Shown piece after piece: positions 1-6,895 of a stretch of DNA of 26,147 nt. Numbering within the stretch: position 1 is the first letter of the stretch; every line of letters begins with the position of its first letter. Origin of the DNA: Bacillota bacterium (GTDB lineage Bacteria > Bacillota > Clostridia > Lachnospirales > Lachnospiraceae); contig JAEZVF010000102.1 in the NCBI GenBank assembly GCA_023443225.1, positions 1-26,147 of the forward strand. The letters are read 5' to 3'. The notes beneath the pieces were generated by a model. It did no database searches. It was not told where the DNA came from and saw only the letters and a program-made list of their open reading frames with translations. The position numbers and the translations under genes were made by a program.

Positions 1-1
1 C

Positions 2-112
2 TTAAGGTACGTTATTTTTAACAAATACCGTTTAAATTGGGCTGCTACAGATAGAGAGATTACATTTTTAGACCAAAAAGAAGCTGCCGCTTCACGATTT
101 TTCAATCGTTAA
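2..112 (+). CDS. 3' end of an unidentified gene entering from the left edge (partial)
   Basis: The frame starting at base 2 is open from the window edge to a TAA at 110-112 and gives 36 residues ending AAASRFFNR. I do not recognise the family. Its last 30 bases lie inside the stem that forms the terminator of the convergent phosphofructokinase gene, so part of the apparent coding similarity may come from the hairpin. It could be a real convergent gene end or an open frame by chance. Confidence 0.3.
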   Translation, partial: LRYVIFNKYRLNWAATDREITFLDQKEAAASRFFNR

Positions 113-124
113 AGCGACAGCCCC
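74..124 (-). terminator. Rho-independent terminator of the phosphofructokinase gene
   Basis: Bases 83-99 pair with 104-121 (arms GCTGCCGCTT..CGATT and AATCGTT..AAGCGACAGC, a few mismatches, loop of about 4). On the minus strand the stem is followed by a T-rich run (plus-strand AAAAAG at 75-80). It sits about 45 bases beyond the stop at 170. The GGGGCTGTCGC arm recurs in the terminator at 26021-26064. Confidence 0.75.
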
Positions 125-169
125 TTAGTTTGTTATCATATAAAAATGATTCAACTCTTGCGGTTTGGT

Positions 170-1387
170 TTATTCAGGCCTTAGAATCTTAGGTGCTCTT
201 GGTGCACGAAGCATACTTGCTTGTGGCATGTTGGAACCTAAGAGTGGGTTCAAGTAATATTTGAAGGCTTCCGTTACATGATTGCCGGTAGCGTTGATGA
301 ATTCATCTGGCATGAGCTTAGTCTTCGCAGCTACTTCTGCCAGCGGTACAATCTGATAATCTACAGAGTAGAATCCTGTACGGTTAATGACGATGGAACC
401 ATCAATATTATGCCAGATTGCAAACTGAGCTGCTTTCTCACCAACTTCCCTGGCTTCATGCTGATCAACATCAGATACACATCCCATGAAGGATCTTTGC
501 ACATAGCCAAACGTATCTGATCTTACCCTTGTTATATTCAATTTCTCTTTGATATAGTTAGCCAGTAAATCTCCTAGGGCACCGGAACCTGACAGTTGCT
601 CATTCCCATGAGCATCACGTTCAGTTTTACCAAGTTTGGTTACGATTGGCACACCCATTTCATCCTGAATACCTTCAGAGACTGCGATGATACAGCGACC
701 ATATCTAGTATATACGGATTTAACATCCTCAAGAAATCGCTCAACTAGAAATGGTCTCTCTGGTAGATAAATCAAATGAGGGCCATCATCCGGATATTTT
801 TGTGCAATCGAAGATGCGGCAGTTAGAAAACCTGCATTACGACCCATTACAACACCTATGTGTACACCAGGAAGTGCCCGGTTATCCAAATCAATTCCGA
901 TAAAAGCCTGCGCTACATAACGGGCTGCAGAACCATAACCTGGAGTATGGTCATTCATCATTAGATCATTATCGATGGTCTTAGGGATATGAATAGCACG
1001 GAATTCATAGTTAGATAGTTCAGCCTGTTCATTTACAATTCGAACCGTTTCTGCAGAATCATTTCCCCCAATATAGAAGAAGTATCGAACATTATGTGCC
1101 TGGAAAACCTTAAATATTTCACGGCAATAAGCATCATCCGGTTTATCTCTGGTGGATAACAGAGCTGAGGAGGGGGTAATGGCAACTTGCTCAAGATTAT
1201 GTGTTGTCTCCTGTGTCAAATCCAAAAAGTTCTCGTTAATAATTCCGGATACACCGTTTACCGCACCATACACCTTGGTAATCTGCGGAAATTTTCTAGA
1301 TTCTAGTGCAACTCCTACTAAAGATTGATTAATAACCGCGGTGGGACCTCCACCTTGTGCAACTACTACTTTTCCTTCCAGTTTCAT
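170..1387 (-). CDS. pfp: Pyrophosphate-type 6-phosphofructokinase
   Basis: Phosphorylates fructose 6-phosphate to fructose 1,6-bisphosphate in cytosolic glycolysis, probably with PPi as phosphoryl donor. The 405-residue protein has the N-terminal loop GGGPTAVINQS, the phosphate-binding GGNDSAET (about residue 105), the catalytic PKTIDND and the substrate loop MGRNAGFLTAAS. The Lys in PKTIDND, where ATP enzymes have Gly (PGTIDND), is the usual mark of PPi enzymes. GGND in place of GGDD or GGDG is a known variant in clostridial relatives, from memory. I chose ATG 1387 because AAAGGAG lies 11 bases upstream and MKLEGKVVVAQGGG is the usual family start; the ATG at 1423 would add 12 unrelated residues. 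The gene is monocistronic, with its own promoter and terminator. Confidence 0.93.
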   Translation of the reverse strand: MKLEGKVVVAQGGGPTAVINQSLVGVALESRKFPQITKVYGAVNGVSGIINENFLDLTQETTHNLEQVAITPSSALLSTRDKPDDAYCREIFKVFQAHNVRYFFYIGGNDSAETVRIVNEQAELSNYEFRAIHIPKTIDNDLMMNDHTPGYGSAARYVAQAFIGIDLDNRALPGVHIGVVMGRNAGFLTAASSIAQKYPDDGPHLIYLPERPFLVERFLEDVKSVYTRYGRCIIAVSEGIQDEMGVPIVTKLGKTERDAHGNEQLSGSGALGDLLANYIKEKLNITRVRSDTFGYVQRSFMGCVSDVDQHEAREVGEKAAQFAIWHNIDGSIVINRTGFYSVDYQIVPLAEVAAKTKLMPDEFINATGNHVTEAFKYYLNPLLGSNMPQASMLRAPRAPKILRPE

Positions 1388-1674
1388 ATAACGCCACACT
1401 CCTTTAGTTATGATTTTGTTCAATTTTGCTACATTTCTTTGTCCTGCCTTATCTGATTTGGTAAATACTTATAAGCTAAGTGTATTGCAATAGGAAGAGG
1501 TTGTCAACGGCTAAGGTGTGTGTTTTCATACTTAAATGAACAAATGAACAGGTTATAACTGATTTTACAAAACGTGTTTCTACGGATCAATCGTTAAAAG
1601 GAATCAAAATGTCTACTGTGTAGATCCGAAGCTTGCAGAGTATATAAGGGAAAGGCTATAGTATGGGAAATAGA
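1388..1674. other. Intergenic region upstream of pfp
   Basis: This holds the pfp promoter and a leader of about 85 bases. Beyond the promoter (1508-1674) I see no gene. Two minor dyads are present: TCTAC/GTAGA around a TGT, and a distant CGGATC/GATCCG pair. Neither has an obvious role. Confidence 0.5.
1479..1507 (-). promoter_or_regulatory. SigmaA-type promoter of pfp
   Basis: On the minus strand TTGACA (1507-1502), a 17-base spacer, then TACACT (1484-1479). The -35 is a perfect match and the -10 is 4 of 6. Transcription would start near 1472, giving an 85-base leader. Confidence 0.7.
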
Positions 1675-1704
1675 AATAATGGGCTGCGTTCGCAGCCCAT
1701 TATT
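1675..1704 (-). terminator. Terminator of the cupin gene
   Basis: Perfect 13-bp stem: AATAATGGGCTGC, loop GTTC, GCAGCCCATTATT. It is followed by T-rich sequence on both strands, so it could act in both directions. It lies 60 bases past the cupin stop and upstream of the pfp promoter. Confidence 0.8.
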
Positions 1705-1764
1705 TTGATATGGTGTATTATTTGGCAGTAGAATAGAACTAGCTTTGTATCAGAGCATTGCTAT

Positions 1765-2265
1765 TTAGTAGCAGTGATTTTCTTCAGCTTCTTGTGCATC
1801 TGCTTTCGTTTTATGAACTGTACCATGTGGATGTTGGGGTGGCGCATAAATTGAGTACAATTTGAGTGGTACACAGCCTGTGTTAATTATATTGTGCCAC
1901 GTGCCAGCAGGTATTAATATTGCAAAATCATCACAGACATTCTTTTGAAAATCTAAACAATCTTTTTTATCACCCATCATTACAAGTCCTTGACCTTGTT
2001 CTATACGTAAGAATTGATCAACGTCAGGATGAATTTCCAAACCGATATCTTCCCCAACCTTTATATCCATTAAAGTAACTTGTAAATGGCATCCTGTCCA
2101 TAAAGCAGTGCGGAAGGTTCTATTTTGTTTTGTTATTTCATTTATATTAACAACAAACGGGTTCGGTCCATAGTCCTTTATATACGGATTGGTACATTGG
2201 TGGTTAGCATTTGAGTGATATCTATTGGTGTTTTGAAAACAAGGTTTATGATGTTCATTATACAT
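1765..2265 (-). CDS. Small cupin-fold protein, possibly spore-associated
   Basis: A 166-residue single-domain cupin. Cupin motif 1 is G-x3-H-x11-G (GLEIHPDVDQFLRIEQGQG, about residues 74-92) and motif 2 is PAGTWHNIINTG (about 119-130). One His of the usual HxH pair is replaced by Asp (HPD), which may still bind metal. Substrate and reaction cannot be read from the sequence; the family includes mannose-6-phosphate isomerase-like proteins. The first 30 residues are rich in His, Asn and Cys (HHKPC, HQC) and look like a tail outside the fold. ATG 2265 has AAAAGGA about 9 bases upstream. A sigmaK-like promoter and a divergent LysM-GH18 spore-type gene suggest, as inference only, expression in the mother cell. 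Confidence 0.8.
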   Translation of the reverse strand: MYNEHHKPCFQNTNRYHSNANHQCTNPYIKDYGPNPFVVNINEITKQNRTFRTALWTGCHLQVTLMDIKVGEDIGLEIHPDVDQFLRIEQGQGLVMMGDKKDCLDFQKNVCDDFAILIPAGTWHNIINTGCVPLKLYSIYAPPQHPHGTVHKTKADAQEAEENHCY

Positions 2266-2294
2266 TTATTTAATTCCTTTTATTTTTGTTATTT

Positions 2295-2321
2295 TATCAT
2301 ATGTAATATCATATAAAATGT
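2295..2321 (-). promoter_or_regulatory. Possible sigmaK-type promoter of the cupin gene
   Basis: On the minus strand AC (2321-2320), 16 bases, then CATATGATA (2303-2295). This fits the Bacillus sigmaK consensus AC-N16/17-CATANNNTA. In AT-rich DNA such a match can occur by chance. The implied leader is about 20 bases. Confidence 0.35.
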
Positions 2322-2330
2322 GCTCTGAAT

Positions 2331-2357
2331 ACAAAGGTAAATACCAAGCATATAATA
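2331..2357 (+). promoter_or_regulatory. Possible sigmaK-type promoter toward the LysM-GH18 gene
   Basis: AC at 2331-2332, 16 bases, then CATATAATA at 2349-2357. It again fits AC-N16-CATANNNTA, divergent from the cupin promoter and only a few bases from it. The distance to the gene (about 140 bases) is long, and a chance match is possible. Confidence 0.25.
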
Positions 2358-2417
2358 ATTCATGAATGACTCTGAAATCATAAGCATATAATTAAGTAAA
2401 TAATGTTATGGGATTAA

Positions 2418-2442
2418 GTATGAAAGAAGAACACTTTCATAC
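2418..2442 (+). repeat. 9-bp perfect inverted repeat upstream of the LysM-GH18 gene
   Basis: GTATGAAAG (2418-2426), 7-base spacer, CTTTCATAC (2434-2442). It lies 59-83 bases before the gene and has no T-tail, so an operator or leader hairpin is more likely than a terminator. Confidence 0.55.
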
Positions 2443-2500
2443 TAATAGAACCCAGGCAGTGGTTTTTTAAATATTATGTACCGATGTTGTTGGCGGTGAA

Positions 2501-3793
2501 ATGCGAGGAATTATGCACATTCATGTTGTTAAATCTGGTGAAACTATAGATTCGATTGCCGAGGAATATGGTGTATCGACTGATAGACTAATACTTGACA
2601 ATGCAATAATTCATCCAGAACGTTTAGTTGTGGGCGAGGCAATCGTTGTACAGGTTCCTGAGACAATCCATATAGTTCAGGAGGGAGATACTTTAGAAGG
2701 TATTGCAAGCAGATATGGAATTACAGTATCACAACTTCTAAGAAATAATCCATATCTTTCAGATGGAGATTATATATATCCTGGCGAGACAATTGTAATA
2801 AGATATGTGGGAGATAAAATAAGAGCGATATCAATCAATAGTTATGCATTCCCGTTTATTGACATGAAGGTTCTTAGGAGAACATTACCTTTTCTATCAT
2901 ATTTGACTATTTTTAGTTATCAGGTAACAGCAGAGGGAGAGATCAATGATATAGATGATATAGAGATAATCCAAGAGGCAAAGGCATATGGAGTAGCCCC
3001 CATCATGATGCTGGAAGCTTTCTCGCAGAGTATGGAAGAAGAAATTGATATAGTACATTCGATTCTTTCTAACCCTGGGGTTCAGGAGAAGTTATTTGAT
3101 AACCTACTTCGTATTTTACAATTGAAAGGATACATTGGAGTTGACATTAATACGCCATATATTCTTCCGGAGGATCGTAAGCTTTATGATGATTTCGTTT
3201 CAGAATTTGCGAAGCGTGCATCAGCAGCGGGATATAAAGTATTCTATACCTTTAGTATTCGCATTTTTCAATTGTTGACCGGAACGATTTTTATGGGACT
3301 TGATTATGTTGAGCTTGGTAAACTAGCAGAGGGTATTACAATGATAACCTATGATTTTGGTTATTCAGAGGGTATTCCTCCGGGTACACCCTCCTTGGAT
3401 ACCTTCCGACGTTTTTTCGATTATATATCGAGATTATTACCTCCGGAGAAAATATATGTTGGATCAACCGTAATTGGGTATATATGGAGATACCCTTATA
3501 TCCCAGGAATCTCAAGGGGTATGGCGCTTAATTATAATTCCGCCATCGATATTGCATATAACAATAATGTTGAAATTAGATATGATAAAACTACGAACAC
3601 AGCATACTTCCAATTTATTACTAACAATGAATATATTGTACGGTTTTGGGACGCAAGAAGCATGGATGCTTTTGTAAAGCTGGTACCTGAATTCGGTCTA
3701 AAGGGGATTAACATCTGGAATATAATGAATTGGTTTCCCCAATTGTGGATGGTTGTGAACTCACAGTATGATATTAACAAAGTGTTATTCTAA
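2501..3793 (+). CDS. LysM-LysM-GH18-like spore/cell-wall protein, catalytic residues lost
   Basis: The layout matches YaaH/SleL, the cortical-fragment N-acetylglucosaminidases of spores: two LysM repeats (residues about 6-50, HVVKSGETIDSIAEEYGV; and about 56-100, HIVQEGDTLEGIASRYGI) and a GH18-type barrel (about 105-430). The family active-site strand, NIDFE-like (DxxDxDxE in GH18), aligns here with GVDINTPYILPEDR. The catalytic Asp is Asn217 and the catalytic Glu is Pro219, while the flanking PEDR is intact. I infer a non-hydrolytic wall- or coat-binding protein. There is no signal peptide, as usual for spore-coat members. The start is uncertain: ATG 2501 has GGCGG 4 bases upstream, while ATG 2513 (MHIHVV, the typical family start) has GAGG 4 bases upstream. 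No clear terminator follows. Confidence 0.88.
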   Translation: MRGIMHIHVVKSGETIDSIAEEYGVSTDRLILDNAIIHPERLVVGEAIVVQVPETIHIVQEGDTLEGIASRYGITVSQLLRNNPYLSDGDYIYPGETIVIRYVGDKIRAISINSYAFPFIDMKVLRRTLPFLSYLTIFSYQVTAEGEINDIDDIEIIQEAKAYGVAPIMMLEAFSQSMEEEIDIVHSILSNPGVQEKLFDNLLRILQLKGYIGVDINTPYILPEDRKLYDDFVSEFAKRASAAGYKVFYTFSIRIFQLLTGTIFMGLDYVELGKLAEGITMITYDFGYSEGIPPGTPSLDTFRRFFDYISRLLPPEKIYVGSTVIGYIWRYPYIPGISRGMALNYNSAIDIAYNNNVEIRYDKTTNTAYFQFITNNEYIVRFWDARSMDAFVKLVPEFGLKGINIWNIMNWFPQLWMVVNSQYDINKVLF

Positions 3794-3883
3794 AACAATA
3801 CAGAACAACTGTTTAGATTTGTGAAGGAATGTTTTCATATATTCTTACATAGGATTTAAGAAATGGGTTAGGGGATGGCTACG

Positions 3884-4750
3884 ATGGGACCGTGCCAGGT
3901 GATGGAATCAAAGAAAACCACTGCTAGAAGCATCGTAAATTTGGCTATAAAGGAATTAGAAGATTCTAATCAAGATAAAATGAATTTAATCTGGTTAGAA
4001 GCTACTGGTTGTTCAGGAAATGTAATTTCTTTATTAAATGCAGAAAACCCTGGTGTCATGTATCTGTTACAGGAAATGGTAACCTTAAGGTACAATAATA
4101 GCCTTATGGCTGCTGATGGGGAAAAAGCCTTCAAACAGTTTTTGGATACCTTGGAAACAGATTTTATCCTGGTGGTCGAGGGGGCAGTATCTACAAAGGA
4201 TAATGGTTTGTATACTATGATTGCACGTTATCAGGGAGAAGTCATTACGGCTATGGAAGCCGTCAAATTGGCCGGGGAAAAGGCAAAATATGTACTTGCA
4301 GTAGGAACTTGTGCCTCCTATGGAGGAATATCAGCCGCAAGTCCAAATCCATCGAGAAGTATGAGTGTGGCACAATTTTTGAATAGAGAAGTCATAAAAA
4401 TACCTGGTTGCCCAAGTCATCCAGACTGGGTGATTGGAACGATTGCGAATCTCATTACCTTTGGAAATCTGGAATTGGATTCGCAAGGTAGGCCTATCAT
4501 GTTCTATGGTATTACAATTCATGATCATTGTACTAGGAGATCCTATTTTGATAAAGGTATTTTTGCTACGAAGCTAGGCGACTTGGAATGTATGATTAAA
4601 CTGGGATGCCGAGGACCTGTTACAAAAACAGATTGTCCTGTGAGGCAATGGAACGGATATGTTAATTGGCCAGTTGGAGCAAATACACCTTGCATTGGAT
4701 GTGCTGGGGAAAAGTTCCCAGATGGTATGGAGCCCTTTGTAAGTTACTAA
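3884..4750 (+). CDS. [NiFe]-hydrogenase small (electron-transfer) subunit, no Tat signal
   Basis: Carries the iron-sulfur clusters that take electrons from the NiFe site. Visible ligands: proximal cluster ATGCSG, VGTCASYGG, IPGCPSHPDW; distal HDHC plus C in LECMIKLGC; medial TDCPVRQW and TPCIGC. Where the standard subunit has CTGCS, this one has ATGCS, so one proximal Cys is Ala. From memory, cyanobacterial-type uptake HupS (GGACSGN) also lacks it. The N-terminus has about 30 extra helical residues but no RRxFxK or hydrophobic stretch, so the enzyme should be cytoplasmic. ATG 3884 has AGGGG 9 bases upstream; ATG 3875 lacks a usable site. It is the first gene of an operon running to hypE. The promoter is not evident in 3794-3870. 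Confidence 0.92.
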   Translation: MGPCQVMESKKTTARSIVNLAIKELEDSNQDKMNLIWLEATGCSGNVISLLNAENPGVMYLLQEMVTLRYNNSLMAADGEKAFKQFLDTLETDFILVVEGAVSTKDNGLYTMIARYQGEVITAMEAVKLAGEKAKYVLAVGTCASYGGISAASPNPSRSMSVAQFLNREVIKIPGCPSHPDWVIGTIANLITFGNLELDSQGRPIMFYGITIHDHCTRRSYFDKGIFATKLGDLECMIKLGCRGPVTKTDCPVRQWNGYVNWPVGANTPCIGCAGEKFPDGMEPFVSY

Positions 4751-4770
4751 ATAATGTGCTGGAGGAAGAT

Positions 4771-6180
4771 ATGGGAAGCAAGATTACAATCAACCCTATC
4801 ACTCGAATTAGTGGTTTTTTGGAAATTGAAGTAGAGCTAGAACAAAATCAAATAATTGATGCGAAAAGTAGTGGCATGCTTTTTCGAGGTTTTGAAAAAA
4901 TGCTAAAGGGAAGGCCTCCTTTGGATGCAATTTACTTTACTGAAAGGATTTGTGGAATTTGTTCTACCGCCCATTCTTTTGCCTCTACTTTGGCATTAGA
5001 AGATGTATTAAACATTAGTACGAACGAAAATCATAAAGTAATAAGAGACTATATGCATGGTTGTGAATTTGTTCAAAATCATCTTCGGCACTTTTACCAA
5101 TATACCATGCCGGATTTTGTTCGTATACCAGACATATCACCTATATACGCCAACACCCATAATGACTATAGGTTGCCAGAGGAGCTTAACAAAGAGTTAT
5201 CAAAACACTATATGGAATCTCTTGAATACAGTCGCCTAGCCCATGAGATGTTAGCTGAACTTGGAGGAAAAGCTCCTCACACCCACGGTATATTTGTAGG
5301 AGGTGTAACAGTTAATCTTGATTCAGCAAAATGGATTAAAATAAAATCTATTTTAGCTAAAATCAAAGAATTTGTAACCGCTAGAATGATTCCGGATGTA
5401 TATACCATTGCACAGTATTACCCAGATTATTTTAATAATGGGTTTGGGTATACAAATTTATTGTCGTATGGGGTATTTGACAGCTATGAAGAAAAAGAAT
5501 TATTTTATATAGCACCTCAAGTGATGCTGAATGGAGAAAGACAAGAATTTAACTCTGAACAAATAACAGAAAATATCCGTCGTGCATGGTACGAGGCAAG
5601 GAAGATAGAACAAAGACCGACAGAACCAACGATTGAGGAAAACCGGCAGAAGGAGGATGCTTATAGTTGGATTAAGGCACCCAGATACGAAGGATATCCG
5701 ATGGAGGTTGGACCACTTGCGCGGATGTTATTAAGTGATAACTATAGGGGAGGAATTTCCACCATGGATCGTACTATTGCAAGAGTGCTAGAAATAAATA
5801 AAATAGTAGGGATTATGGAAGGACTTTTGGAAAAAATGCAGTTACAATCTTCCCAGCAGGGAAAGTATGAACTTCCCAAGTTAGTCCAAGGGAAAGGACT
5901 CATTGATACAACGAGAGGGGCTCTAGGACACTGGATTTTGATAGGAGATCAGGAAATACAGAATTATGAAATTATTACGCCCTCCTCATGGAACCTATCT
6001 CCTGAAGACTCTATGGGTTTTAAGGGAGTAGTAGAAGAAGCGCTGATTGGAACCCAAATTAATGACTTGGCAAACCCAGTAGAAATTGGAAGAATTGTTC
6101 GTTCCTATGATCCCTGTGTATCCTGTGCAACCCATGTAATAAGCGACAGATACGAACCTGTAAGGATTCGGGTCGTGTAA
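4771..6180 (+). CDS. [NiFe]-hydrogenase large (catalytic) subunit
   Basis: Binds the NiFe(CN)2CO centre that splits or makes H2. The 469-residue protein has the L1 motif RICGIC (Cys61, Cys64, then STAH), the internal TRGALGHW motif and the L2 motif DPCVSCATH (Cys449, Cys452). After that His come 14 residues (VISDRYEPVRIRVV), the tail normally removed by the maturation protease after nickel insertion; the protease gene follows 1 base after the stop. ATG 4771 has GGAGGAAG just upstream and gives the usual start (INPITRISGFLEIEVE); the open frame extends back to 4666 inside the small-subunit gene but has no start signal there. No cytochrome b, diaphorase or F420 partner gene is nearby, so the electron partner is unknown. 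Confidence 0.95.
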   Translation: MGSKITINPITRISGFLEIEVELEQNQIIDAKSSGMLFRGFEKMLKGRPPLDAIYFTERICGICSTAHSFASTLALEDVLNISTNENHKVIRDYMHGCEFVQNHLRHFYQYTMPDFVRIPDISPIYANTHNDYRLPEELNKELSKHYMESLEYSRLAHEMLAELGGKAPHTHGIFVGGVTVNLDSAKWIKIKSILAKIKEFVTARMIPDVYTIAQYYPDYFNNGFGYTNLLSYGVFDSYEEKELFYIAPQVMLNGERQEFNSEQITENIRRAWYEARKIEQRPTEPTIEENRQKEDAYSWIKAPRYEGYPMEVGPLARMLLSDNYRGGISTMDRTIARVLEINKIVGIMEGLLEKMQLQSSQQGKYELPKLVQGKGLIDTTRGALGHWILIGDQEIQNYEIITPSSWNLSPEDSMGFKGVVEEALIGTQINDLANPVEIGRIVRSYDPCVSCATHVISDRYEPVRIRVV

Positions 6181-6181
6181 T

Positions 6182-6895
6182 ATGGCTGTTAAATGTATTG
6201 CGATTGGAAATGCCATTATGGGGGATGATGGGATAGGGATTAAGGTAGCAGAAGCGCTTTCACAACGCCTGATACAAGAACATATCGAGTTGATACTTGG
6301 AGAGACAGATCATGATTATGCTTTAAGTAAAATAGAAAATGGAGATTTATTGTTTATTATTGATTCTTCTTTTTTTGAAATCAATCCAGGAACTATTACT
6401 TACACGCCTATCAGTGAAGTGATTGATTGGCATCGTGAAGCTTATTCGCAACATCAGCCGAGTTTGATTTATTTACTTAAAACTTATGGAAAAGAGGTGG
6501 AAGGATACCTCATTGGGATAGAAGTGGAGAATATTGATTTTAGTTTAGAATTAAGCGACACATTAAAAACTAGATTTCTTTTTATTTGTGAAGAAGTGTA
6601 TCAATTTATCTACCAGATTAATAGGGGGGCTATCATGCATGATACTTATTTATTAGCTAATATATCAAAATCATTAAACGACATTTGCAAGACAAATAAA
6701 ATGAAACGGATTGATCAATTTACCTTAGTAGTAAATCATCATAGTCACATTAATGAAGAGAGTTTACGAGAATATTTAGAAATCCATAATCAAAATTGCA
6801 TTAGTCATGAATTGCAGATTTTAATACAACACAGAGATATGGAAGATCAGACTGCATATATTCAAAATATCCAAGGTGAGACGATTGAACAATAA
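6182..6895 (+). CDS. Hydrogenase maturation protease (HyaD/HybD family) fused to a zinc-less HypA-like domain
   Basis: Residues 1-150 form a HyaD/HybD-type endopeptidase that would cut the large-subunit tail: GNAIMGDDGIG (9-19), DSS with Asp61, and SQHQ with His91 match the three nickel-sensing ligands of HybD; IGIEVENIDF-x-LELS is the usual family end. Residues 152-237 begin MHDTYLLANISKSL and continue with KRIDQFTLVV and NEESL, the layout of the nickel chaperone HypA (MHE start, helix, VG-type strand). The two CxxC zinc pairs of HypA are absent. The HypA-like part starts at an in-frame ATG (6635) preceded 5 bases upstream by AGGGGGG, so it may also be made as a separate 86-residue protein with a free MHD end. 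The HypA assignment is by pattern only. Confidence 0.8.
   Translation: MAVKCIAIGNAIMGDDGIGIKVAEALSQRLIQEHIELILGETDHDYALSKIENGDLLFIIDSSFFEINPGTITYTPISEVIDWHREAYSQHQPSLIYLLKTYGKEVEGYLIGIEVENIDFSLELSDTLKTRFLFICEEVYQFIYQINRGAIMHDTYLLANISKSLNDICKTNKMKRIDQFTLVVNHHSHINEESLREYLEIHNQNCISHELQILIQHRDMEDQTAYIQNIQGETIEQ
6623..6637 (+). promoter_or_regulatory. Internal ribosome site and start for the HypA-like domain
   Basis: AGGGGGG at 6623-6629, a 5-base gap, then ATG CAT at 6635, in frame with the upstream protease. HypA proteins use Met1-His2 and the free N-terminus for nickel binding, so separate translation would restore a normal N-terminus. Confidence 0.5.

Noticed and set aside
1038..1100. GGND in place of GGDD in phosphofructokinase as a sign of inactivation
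   Set aside because: From memory this variant is common in clostridial PPi-type enzymes, and all other catalytic motifs are intact.
3819..3838. Rex- or FNR-like dyad (TTGTGAA ... TTCAT) before the hydrogenase operon
   Set aside because: The gap between the arms is 8 instead of the 4 expected for Rex, and the second arm is incomplete, so no redox regulator site can be claimed.
4666..4770. Upstream extension of the hydrogenase large subunit
   Set aside because: It overlaps the small-subunit gene, has no ribosome site, and the family start (INPITRI) fits ATG 4771 with GGAGGAAG.
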